Origin: Bryobacteraceae bacterium
Lineage (GTDB): Bacteria > Acidobacteriota > Terriglobia > Bryobacterales > Bryobacteraceae
Length of the DNA stretch: 64,000 nt
Assembly (NCBI GenBank): GCA_019752335.1
Contig: JAIEMJ010000003.1
Coordinates: forward strand, 186,001 to 250,000
Reading direction: 5' to 3'
Part shown: piece by piece, positions 53,206 to 61,026 of the stretch
How the letters are laid out: the number at the start of each line of letters is the position of its first letter
Numbering within the stretch: the stretch's first letter is position 1
Position numbers and translations under genes: made by a program
The notes under the pieces: generated by a model
The model's input: the letters and a program-made list of their open reading frames with translations, nothing else
Told to the model about the DNA's origin: nothing
Databases searched by the model: none

Positions 53206-54393
53206 ATGCCGCTGCAAGCTGGTAATCGGGTTGGACCGTACGAAATCATCTCGCTGCTCGGCGTGGGCGGCATGGGCGAAGTGTATCGCGCCAACGACAC
53301 GGCACAGGGCCGCCAAGTCGCCCTCAAAGTCCTGCCGGACGCCCTCGCCAGGGACTCCGAGCGACTGACCCGTTTCACCCGCGAAGCGCACGTACTGGCG
53401 TCTCTCAATCACCCGAATATCGCCGCGATCTATGGCATCGAAGGTCCGGCCATTGTGATGGAACTCGTCGAAGGCAGGGACCTCACCGTGCCCCTCCCGC
53501 TGGACGAGGCTTTGCCCATCGCCAGGCAAATCGCCGAAGCCCTGGAGGCAGCGCACGACAAGGGAGTCGTACACCGGGACTTGAAGCCCGCCAACATCAA
53601 GATCACGCCCGACGGTGTCGTGAAGGTGCTCGATTTCGGCTTGGCCACAGCGCCCGTCGCCAAGAGCGGCGCCGATTCCGCGAACTCGCCGACGCTCACC
53701 ATCGCCTCGCAGCCCGGCGTCATCATGGGGACGGCGGGGTATAGGAGCCCCGAGCAGGCATCCGGGCGGCCCGTGGACCGGCGCTCCGATATCTGGTCAT
53801 ACGGGGTGGTGTTGTATGAGCTGTTGTGCGGACGCCGGTTGTTCCAAGGCGAAACGCTGATGCAGACGCTCGCCGAAGTGGTGCGCGGCGACGTGAACTT
53901 GACCACGTTGCCCTCGTCAACTCCGCCGGTAATCCGCGAACTGCTACGGCGCTGTCTCGACCGCAACGTGAAGACCCGTCTGCGCGATAGGTGCGGCAGT
54001 CTCCGTAGACGAGAAGACCATTCGAGTGCGAAAGTTGCCGCTACCTCAGTCGTCCTGAACGGAAAACCTGGCGGGATTGATACCGGCAAACCCGGTGTTG
54101 GTGCGGCATCTCCAAAAAGCCGGCCCAATCGCACGAGGTGCAGCGCGACGAGTCGCGTCTCGCGGGACAGTTCGGATGAGAGGCGGATTCTGGGTTCGGA
54201 AGGTGGGGGGCCTTCGCCCCCCTCCTTTTCGAGGCTTCCGACGGCTGTCGTAAGTTATTGTAAAGTCATGGCTGTGTGTTCAACGGCAGGAGAGATGCGG
54301 GGTAGGAGCGTGTTTCCCCGAACCTCTGTATGTCCCCGAACCTCTGTCTCACTTTTGACCACCACGAATTCGATAGAATGCGAGCATGCCTGA
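53206..54393 (+). pseudogene. Ser/Thr protein kinase, N-terminal part only (disrupted)
   Basis: Residues 1-263 (to about 53992) are a complete Hanks-type kinase domain: glycine loop LGVGGMGEVYRA, Lys41, HRDLKPAN with Asp125, DFG at 143-145, RSPEQ and the closing RCLDRNVKTRLRD. Related acidobacterial kinases continue with a membrane helix and a beta-propeller for several hundred residues. Here the homology ends abruptly at 53992 and the frame runs on in unrelated sequence to 54393. A 21-codon stretch in a shifted frame (53993-54058) looks like the end of another protein. A tail typical of the same kinase type lies on the same strand at 58409-58684. TAGAAT is at 53187-53192. Confidence 0.75.
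54202..54229 (+). terminator. Rho-independent-type terminator
   Basis: A seven-base-pair stem GGGGGGC (54205-54211) / GCCCCCC (54216-54222) with loop CTTC is followed by TCCTTTT. It lies between the kinase remnant and the Abi-alpha-like gene and would stop readthrough into the defence-like genes. Confidence 0.6.
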
Positions 54394-55156
54394 TGAAATC
54401 TCCAAAGCCTTGGAATTGGGCAAGGCTGCGCTTCCCTATGCGGCGTCTGTGTTCGCGGCGCTCTCTCCGATCGGCAAGAAAATCTGCGGCATGGTGGAAG
54501 GGGAGATCGATATCTATTGGGGCATCGACCAACAACAGCGGCGGATAGACCGACTTGAGAAGGTGCTGCGTAAGTCGCAGGACATGGTGGAGCTATCAGG
54601 TAGAGCGGAAGAAGTGAAGGAAGTGCCTGCTAAGTTGCTACAGCCATGGATGGAAGCCGCGTCGCTTGAAGATGAAGAAGAAATGCGGGTCATGTGGGCT
54701 GCTTTGTTGGCAAACGCAGCCCTGCAGGGTAGCGTGATTCCAGCCTTTGTTGCGATCCTGAAGGAAATGACACCGGATGAAGCGAAGATGCTAGCGTGCA
54801 TGTATCGAACGCGGCAATGCAACCTCCGTCGAGACCCTCTCCCTTCGTTCGTTCCCCAAAATCCCACTGATGAAGTTAGAATCTCAATCCACCAGGTCCG
54901 TAGCGCGTACGCAGGAGTAGATGATCCGTCTGTAATTCTTCCCAGAAGCTTCAGCGTAACTTTGGAGCGACTACAGGCGTTTCGGGCAATTAAGAAGTCT
55001 ACGCCCAAAGTTAATGTGCAGATTGATGATCTGCCTGGTGCGCGTCGGGCCTCAGTCGACGATTCAGACTTTGAGGTAACCTCTCTTGGCGTGGCGTTCA
55101 TCGAAGCGTGTCAAGCGCCAAAAAAGCCAACGACGGAGCAATTTGCCTCGGCTTAA
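54386..55156 (+). CDS. Abi-alpha (DUF4393)-like protein
   Basis: A 256-residue protein with the hallmark segment of the DUF4393/Abi-alpha family at 90-111 (AASLEDEEEMRVMWAALLAN). It follows an amphipathic N-terminal region (ALPYAASVFAALSPIGKKIC) and a predicted coiled coil (51-68). The family is linked to abortive infection by name and gene context. TAGAAT ends six bases before the ATG. The DNA upstream carries two copies of CCCCGAACCTCTGT (54316-54329 and 54334-54347). Base use is visibly more AT-rich than in neighbouring metabolic genes, in line with transfer. Confidence 0.72.
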   Translation: MPDEISKALELGKAALPYAASVFAALSPIGKKICGMVEGEIDIYWGIDQQQRRIDRLEKVLRKSQDMVELSGRAEEVKEVPAKLLQPWMEAASLEDEEEMRVMWAALLANAALQGSVIPAFVAILKEMTPDEAKMLACMYRTRQCNLRRDPLPSFVPQNPTDEVRISIHQVRSAYAGVDDPSVILPRSFSVTLERLQAFRAIKKSTPKVNVQIDDLPGARRASVDDSDFEVTSLGVAFIEACQAPKKPTTEQFASA

Positions 55157-55403
55157 GGGATTCGCTGTCAAAGGTGGGTTTGACATATATGTCCGATCTC
55201 CCGCCGAAGACCAGGCCACCGACTGGGCGAAATTCCAACGGACGAACCTCGATTCGGCAAGGCGTATCTTTTTCTTTTGTTCTCTGTATGGGTTATCCTG
55301 GCCGGGTGGGCACCCCTCGCCCGTTTGGCAAAGTTTGACCCGTCCACTGAGATAAACTAGAGGACTGTCGCGGTATCTGTCCGGCCGCGATTCCAAATCG
55401 CAA

Positions 55404-57410
55404 ATGAGCAAAGTAAACATCAAGCGCACCGTCGAGAATATCCGCGCAAATACCACTGTTTACTCACCAATTATCGAGGTAGTGGTCAACGCTCTTCAGT
55501 CCATCGAAAGCGCCGGTCGGCGCGATGGCCACATTAAGATTCGTATCCAGCGGGACGACCAGATCGAGATGGACGGCGGCTTGCCTGAGATTCGGAGTTT
55601 CGAGATCGAAGATAACGGCCTGGGCTTCACCGATGCCAACCGTGAATCCTTCGACACTCTTTACTCCGACCTGAAGAGTTCGGAGGGCGGCAAGGGTTTC
55701 GGGCGCTTCATCTGCCTGAAATACTTCGCGAACGTTTCGATTGACAGCGTCTTCGCCGAAGGGAAGACTTTCAAACGTCGTACCTTCTCGATGGGTAAGG
55801 ATAGCGACATCATCATCAATGAGATGCTCGCAGATGTCCCGGCGAACACAGCCATTAAGACCGTTGTTCACCTGAAAGACTTAAAAGACAAAAAGTTCCC
55901 TGACAAGAAGCTTGAGACCATCGCGCGGAACCTCGCCGAAAGACTGCTACCGAATTTCCTCACCAAGGATTACATCTGTCCCTCCATCGTTCTGGTGGAA
56001 AACAATGGTGGCGAATCCATTTGCTTGAACGACTGGGTAAGCAACGAGATTTCCGGCATGATTAAGGAAATCGAGGTCCCTGAAGGCAAGTTCGTGTTGA
56101 AAGCTTTTGAATTGGATGAGCCCTTCTTGGTTCGCGTCTTTAAGCTTTATTCTCCGAAGAATCAAAAAAGCAAAATCAGCCTCGTAGCCCACCGCCGGGA
56201 GGTGTCGGGCTCACCCATCGACGATTACGTGCCCGAGTTCTGTGAAGATTTCTACGACAGAGACGTCTCGGGCGAATCGGTATCGCAGAGGAACTACATA
56301 ATAAAGGCCTACGTATTCGGCCCGTACCTCGACCGCCACGTTTCCCTTGAACGCGGCGGCTTTGAATTCCAGAAAGAGCGCGACCTAAATCATGGTATTG
56401 GACAGACCGAAATTGAGGAGAAGTCCGCTTCAATCGCCAAGGAGGCGGTAGGGACTGAAGTCACTAGACGGCAAGAAAAAAAGCGCGAGCGCGTTCGCAC
56501 TTATGTGGAGGAAGAAGCTCCATGGCACCTAGTCCTTCTCCCCCAAATAGACCTCAGCGGGATGCCTCTCAAGCCCTCAAACGAGGAGATCGAGTCGCGG
56601 CTGCAGAAAGAAAAGTTCAAGCAGGAAGCCCAGATTAAGCGTGACGTTTCTAGAATCTTGTCGAGCGGAGATCTCGAAGGATTGGAGCAAAACGTTAAGG
56701 ATATTGTCGAGAAAATCTCCGGCGCCAGCCGAAATGACCTGATCCATTACATAGCGATGCGCCGCAACATACTCGACTTATTCGGCAAGAGCCTCCAATG
56801 GGACGAGAACCACAAGTATTCCTCAGAGGGCTTCGTCCACGACATCATCTTTCCGCGGAAGGGCGACATCTTCAGAACGCCGTTTCACGAACACAACCTG
56901 TGGATAATTGATGAGCGTCTGAATTTCACCCACTATCTTTCCTCTGACGTTCCGCTCGATGGTGGAACGACAGCGCGACCGGACCTCGTCGCCTTTGACC
57001 GCCGCGTGGTCTTTCGCGGCGACAATGAATCAAGCAACCCGGTAACGATCTTCGAGTTCAAGAAGCCTCAGCGTGACGACTTCGTCAACAAATCATCCGA
57101 TGAAGATCCAGTTGAGCAAATCGTTCGCTACGTCAACAACATCGTTGACGGCAAGTTCAAAACGCCCGAAGGCATGAAAATATTGGTGGCACCGAACACG
57201 CCGTTCTACGGGTTTGTAGTCTGCGACTTGACAGCGAAAGTCGAACGCTGGCTCGAGCGTGAAAAGGACTTCAAGCCCATGCCCGACAAGCAGGGATGGT
57301 TCTCTTGGAAAGGAAATATCAACCTTTACATCGAAGTGCTTTCCTGGGAGAAGGTTTTGAAAGACGCCCAGATGCGCAACAGGGTGTTCTTCCATAAGCT
57401 CGGCATTTGA
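55404..57410 (+). CDS. GHKL ATPase (paraMORC-like) fused to PD-(D/E)XK nuclease
   Basis: A 668-residue protein. The N-terminus is a GHKL/HATPase module: Glu25 and Asn29 (SPIIEVVVNALQSIE), IEDNGLGF (Asp70) and SSEGGKGFGRF (94-102), followed by the S5-like region. A coiled-coil-rich middle spans about 400-460. From about residue 525 there is a restriction-endonuclease-like core, Asp527 (RPDLVAFDRR), Glu551-x-Lys553 (TIFEFKKP) and Gln572 (EQIVRYV). GHKL ATPases of the MutL/MORC type associated with restriction systems were described by Iyer, Abhiman and Aravind; this looks like a self-contained ATPase-nuclease of that class. It is 247 bp after the Abi-alpha-like gene. A defence role is inference. 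Confidence 0.8.
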   Translation: MSKVNIKRTVENIRANTTVYSPIIEVVVNALQSIESAGRRDGHIKIRIQRDDQIEMDGGLPEIRSFEIEDNGLGFTDANRESFDTLYSDLKSSEGGKGFGRFICLKYFANVSIDSVFAEGKTFKRRTFSMGKDSDIIINEMLADVPANTAIKTVVHLKDLKDKKFPDKKLETIARNLAERLLPNFLTKDYICPSIVLVENNGGESICLNDWVSNEISGMIKEIEVPEGKFVLKAFELDEPFLVRVFKLYSPKNQKSKISLVAHRREVSGSPIDDYVPEFCEDFYDRDVSGESVSQRNYIIKAYVFGPYLDRHVSLERGGFEFQKERDLNHGIGQTEIEEKSASIAKEAVGTEVTRRQEKKRERVRTYVEEEAPWHLVLLPQIDLSGMPLKPSNEEIESRLQKEKFKQEAQIKRDVSRILSSGDLEGLEQNVKDIVEKISGASRNDLIHYIAMRRNILDLFGKSLQWDENHKYSSEGFVHDIIFPRKGDIFRTPFHEHNLWIIDERLNFTHYLSSDVPLDGGTTARPDLVAFDRRVVFRGDNESSNPVTIFEFKKPQRDDFVNKSSDEDPVEQIVRYVNNIVDGKFKTPEGMKILVAPNTPFYGFVVCDLTAKVERWLEREKDFKPMPDKQGWFSWKGNINLYIEVLSWEKVLKDAQMRNRVFFHKLGI

Positions 57411-57493
57411 TGGGAGAATTTGGTGTCAAACACTCACATCCGAGTTTCGCCCTAAAAATCAGATTCCAATAGTGTTAGCCGCGTCTGTAAAGA

Positions 57494-57513
57494 GGGGGAG
57501 GGCCGACACCCCC
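57494..57513 (+). terminator. G/C hairpin after the GHKL-nuclease gene
   Basis: GGGGG (57494-57498) can pair with CCCCC (57509-57513) 84 bases after the stop codon. The surrounding sequence (GAGGGCCGACACCCCCACCCC) resembles the terminator at 54205. No T-run follows, so termination is uncertain. The rest of 57411-57666 holds no gene. Confidence 0.3.
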
Positions 57514-57666
57514 ACCCCATTCCAGGACTCCAAATGAGAGGTAAATGGCCGAAAGCGCCAGAATGCTAAGATACCTTAAATCGCAGATGGGCATCAGAAG
57601 ACCCGCAGATGAGGACCCCACCTTCCCCACAGAGGCCGTCGAATTCTGAAGATGATCTCCGCCGTC

Positions 57667-58020
57667 TCAGCTGTGATAAACGATTCCGGCGCTATTGACT
57701 TCGATAAAGGCGCAGGTTTCGAAGCCCTCCTCCAAGTTAGCGAGGTTGGCGAGAAAGAGGGCGGAAAGTTCTCGATTGGAGATATTCCCGGTCGAGACGA
57801 GCAGCAATTTCCAGGGAGCCTGCCGCAAGAGGAAGGAATGGACGAAATCAGCATCTTTCGTTACCACGATCCGCCGCTCCTGAAGAGAAAGCTCGTTGAT
57901 GACTGTATCTGGTGTGCGATTGGACAGTGGCAGATCGAGGGTGTGCAACGCGTCGAAGCCGGCTTCACGGAGTTGCCGCGCCAGTTGGCGGGGGAGTTGC
58001 GCGTCTACGATCAGCTTCAC
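57667..58020 (-). CDS. DUF5615 PIN-like toxin
   Basis: A 117-residue protein of the DUF5615 PIN-like family. It opens with the signature KLIVDAQLPRQLARQLREAG (Asp6 in the position of the first PIN acid), has TVINELSLQERRIVVTKDADF carrying the next acidic residues, and LLLVSTGNISN. Its start overlaps the DUF433 stop in ATGA (58017-58020). DUF433-DUF5615 pairs are VapBC-like toxin-antitoxin candidates, with this protein as the RNase toxin. Confidence 0.85.
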   Translation of the reverse strand: MKLIVDAQLPRQLARQLREAGFDALHTLDLPLSNRTPDTVINELSLQERRIVVTKDADFVHSFLLRQAPWKLLLVSTGNISNRELSALFLANLANLEEGFETCAFIEVNSAGIVYHS

Positions 58021-58247
58021 GCCACGGCCAAGTCGATTCGTTTCACTTGGCTCAGCCGGGCGGCGTAGGCGAGCACGGCGAGGAGGTCCTCGCGCTCCAG
58101 ATCCTCATAGTCGTCCAGGATTTCGTTGATCGTCATGCCGGAACTCAGCAACTCAAGCATGGTCTGCACGGGATACCGGAGCCCCCGGATCGTCGGTTGT
58201 CCGTGGCAGATTTCTGGATGAATGGTGATGCGTTCGTTCGGCCTCAT
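58017..58247 (-). CDS. DUF433 antitoxin
   Basis: A 76-residue DUF433 protein with the family pattern RITIHPEICHGQPTIRGLR, then VQTMLELLSSGMTINEILDD and a C-terminal helix pair; the fold is a winged helix. It is the upstream partner of the DUF5615 gene, sharing four bases. Two tandem copies of TTAGTCTA (58272-58287) lie upstream and could be part of its promoter or operator. Confidence 0.87.
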   Translation of the reverse strand: MRPNERITIHPEICHGQPTIRGLRYPVQTMLELLSSGMTINEILDDYEDLEREDLLAVLAYAARLSQVKRIDLAVA

Positions 58248-58408
58248 CGTCGCGTTTCCGCCTCTTCGCCTTTAGTCTATTAGTCTATCCTGACTTCGGT
58301 AGGCGTGAGGATCCCTAGCACGCCCTGAGGGGGTCTCCCACATTCTTCCGGCGCCACGTTGTTATCCTGTGGGAGTGCCCCGGGTGCTCCGCCCGCCACC
58401 CATGGATT

Positions 58409-58684
58409 TTGCGGCGGCCCGGTTCGCCGACTCCCTTCGCGCCGCCGGGCGACGACGCGGCGGGCTTGTATTCAGTGTCCGTCCGTCCGGCGGGCGACGG
58501 ACTGGAATTCGGTGTGCCGGTCAAGCTCTTCGAGTTGTCCCAGACATTTACTGGTTACTTCGCGGTAAGTCCCGACGGCCAGAAGTTCTATACCAACCAG
58601 GGCGCCGACCAGAGTGCCGCAGCGCGGCCCAATGGTGGCCAAGTCACGGTCATCCTCAACTGGGCCGCCGGACTCAAGAATTAA
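58409..58684 (+). pseudogene. C-terminal remnant of a kinase beta-propeller
   Basis: Only the last 70 or so residues are recognisable. They contain FGVPVKLFEL, FTGYFAVSPDGQKFYTNQ and the end VTVILNWAAGLKN, the characteristic tail of acidobacterial Ser/Thr kinases with a TolB/PD40-like propeller. There is no kinase domain directly upstream. The N-terminal kinase domain of the same type sits 4.4 kb earlier on the same strand, broken off at 53992. The first residues of the open frame (from 58409) are not homologous. Confidence 0.68.
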
Positions 58685-58789
58685 GGGCTAAAGATTCCAG
58701 ACCCACTGTCGATCACAGAAGGTAATGGTGGTCGCGGTGCCGTGCGTCGGATCGGACTCCAGGAGTCCATCAAGTCACGGAGTCAATGA

Positions 58790-61009
58790 TTGCTTAAGTT
58801 CGCCTTTCCCTTCCTGATTGCGGCCGCTCTCTGGGGCCAGACGCCGCCCGTTTCCGGCCTGGAAGTGCCAGAATTGGCCGTGTTCGACCGGGTCGTCCTG
58901 GAGCTTATGCAAAAGTACAAGCTACCCGGCGGATCGCTCACCGTCGTCGACCGCGGACGCCTCGTGCTAGCGCGCGGCTACGGCCTCGCCGATCGCGAAG
59001 CGAATCAGGCCGTCCAGCCCTTTCACCTCTTCCGCCTGGCGAGCCTTTCGAAGAGCATCACCTCGGTGGGCGTGATGAAGCTGGTACAGGATGGCAAGTT
59101 AAAGCTCGACGCAAAGCTCGTCGACGTGCTGCCGGACCTGCAACCGGCGCCCGGGCAGACGCTGGACCCTCGTTTTCGCAACGTCACCATCAACCAATTG
59201 CTCTGGCACTCCTTCGGCTCGGATCGCGCGGCTCCCGCCGGCGACCCTGCCTTTCGCTACGCCGACGCCCAGAAGAGTTTCTCCGGCGCCCCGCATAGCC
59301 TCACCAACCTGCTCCGCTTCGGTTTTGGTCTGCCCCTTCAGTTTGACCCGGGCGCTAAGTACGCCTATTCGAATCTCGGCTATCACTTACTCGGCAGAGT
59401 GATTGAGAAAGCCTCCGGAAAGCCCTACGAAACGTATTTTCGGGACGACGTGCTAGCGCCGATGGGCATCTCTTCCATGCGCGTCGGAAGGACCCTGCTT
59501 GCGCAGCGCTACGCCGACGAAGTGAGGTATTACGACTACGAGGGAGCGGCGGTGCGGCCCACCCTGGTCACCGGCGCCACCGGGAATGCTCCGCGGCAAT
59601 ACGGAGGAATCTTCCTCACCGAGATCTGCGACTCCTACGGCGGCTGGGTCGCCTCCACCGTCGATTTGGCCCGCTTCCTGACGAGCATCGACGGACGGCG
59701 CGGCGCTCCGCCGTTTCTGACGGACAGTACCTACCGGACGATGCTCAGCCGCCCACCCTACGTCGCGGCCTCCGCCGCTTCCTACTACGGCATGGGTTGG
59801 AATGTCCGGCCGGCGGACACTCGCTTCACCTATTGGCACTCCGGTTCGCTTCCGGGCACGCGGACCTACCTGGCGAGTTTCGCCAATGGGCGGGCTTACG
59901 CGGTCGTCTTCAATACGCGGCCGCGGGAGAGCGAGGAAGCCGCCAGTGAGGGTGCCGGGGATCCGTTCCTCACCGAACTGGACGCCAAGCTCGGCGCCGC
60001 GTTCGGCCAGGTCACCACCTGGCCAACCCACGACCTGTTTCCGCAGTTCGCGCGCGAGACCCTCAATGCCAGCGCCGATACACTTTCCTTCTTCTATCAG
60101 GTGGCCGGCGCCGAACCAACGCCGCAGACACTCAATCTCACCAGTTCCGGAGCCTCGATCTTCGCGTCAGCTAACTTGGCCGCCAATACTCCGTGGTTGC
60201 GCTTAACCGGCAGCGGCGGCTATACGCCCTCAGCCCTTCGTGTCAGCGTCAGTCCCGCGGCTTTGTTGCCGGGTGAATACTCCGCTTTGATCAACGTCGC
60301 CTCCGCCGACGCCCGCAACTCGCCGCGCACCGTGCGCGTCGTGCTCCGCGTCTTTGCCGAAGTCATGGTCAGGAACGCGGCATCCCTCACTCCCGGCGCC
60401 GTGGCCCCGGGGTCGCTCGCCGTGGCGGATGGCTCCGGCTTCGGCGCCGACACCACGGTGACGCTCGCCGGGGTTGATGTCCCCGTGCTCAACTGGCGCC
60501 CGAATCGGCTCATCTTTGCCGTGCCCGCCGATGCCGCCCCAGGCGAAGCGGCGCTCTCCATTCGCTCCGGCGGCGCTGACCTGCGCGGCGCCCTCACCGT
60601 CGAACCGCTGGCCCCCGGGCTTTTCTCCGCTGACCGCAGCGGCCGTGGCGCCGCGTTGGCCACCCTGGTGCTGACCGCCGAAGACGGCTCCGAAACCGCG
60701 GTACCGGCTTACGAGTGCTCCGAAGACGGAACCTCCTGCGTCAGCAAACCGCTCGAAATCCCCGCCGGTTCCTCGGCCGTACTTCGCCTCACCGCCACCG
60801 GCGTACGCGGCCAAGCCGACCTCTCCGTCCTGACGGCCAAGGTAGGCGACGCCGACGTGGCTGTGGCCTCCGCCGACATTGCCGAGGAGCCCGGTCGCGA
60901 CACCATCACCCTGCGGCTGCCGGCTGATCTCGCCGGTCGGGGAGAGGTCGACGTCGTGGTAACGGCGGGCGGCCGCGCGTCCAACGCGGTGAAGATCAAC
61001 CTCCGCTGA
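58790..61009 (+). CDS. Secreted serine hydrolase with BACON-like and TIGR03437-type domains
   Basis: A 739-residue exported protein. The N-terminal S12 beta-lactamase-like domain (about 25-400) has SLSK (LASLSKSITSVG), YSN (KYAYSNLGYHLLG) and HSG (YWHSGSLPGT). Residues about 415-525 resemble a BACON-like Ig domain (LSFFYQVAGAEPTPQTLNL). The last 210 residues match the Solibacter-type C-terminal domain TIGR03437 (APGSLAVADGSGFG, APGLFSADRSGRGAAL, GRASNAVKINLR). The start is TTG at 58790 with weak CGGAG upstream; the next residues form a signal peptide. The substrate is undetermined. Confidence 0.87.
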   Translation: MLKFAFPFLIAAALWGQTPPVSGLEVPELAVFDRVVLELMQKYKLPGGSLTVVDRGRLVLARGYGLADREANQAVQPFHLFRLASLSKSITSVGVMKLVQDGKLKLDAKLVDVLPDLQPAPGQTLDPRFRNVTINQLLWHSFGSDRAAPAGDPAFRYADAQKSFSGAPHSLTNLLRFGFGLPLQFDPGAKYAYSNLGYHLLGRVIEKASGKPYETYFRDDVLAPMGISSMRVGRTLLAQRYADEVRYYDYEGAAVRPTLVTGATGNAPRQYGGIFLTEICDSYGGWVASTVDLARFLTSIDGRRGAPPFLTDSTYRTMLSRPPYVAASAASYYGMGWNVRPADTRFTYWHSGSLPGTRTYLASFANGRAYAVVFNTRPRESEEAASEGAGDPFLTELDAKLGAAFGQVTTWPTHDLFPQFARETLNASADTLSFFYQVAGAEPTPQTLNLTSSGASIFASANLAANTPWLRLTGSGGYTPSALRVSVSPAALLPGEYSALINVASADARNSPRTVRVVLRVFAEVMVRNAASLTPGAVAPGSLAVADGSGFGADTTVTLAGVDVPVLNWRPNRLIFAVPADAAPGEAALSIRSGGADLRGALTVEPLAPGLFSADRSGRGAALATLVLTAEDGSETAVPAYECSEDGTSCVSKPLEIPAGSSAVLRLTATGVRGQADLSVLTAKVGDADVAVASADIAEEPGRDTITLRLPADLAGRGEVDVVVTAGGRASNAVKINLR

Positions 61010-61026
61010 CCTCGTTATGATGGGGC

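Noticed and set aside
55157-55403. Promoter with TTGACA at about 55177 before the GHKL-nuclease gene
   Set aside because: A -35-like TTGACA is present, but no -10 lies at acceptable spacing, and the site is more than 200 bp from the start codon.
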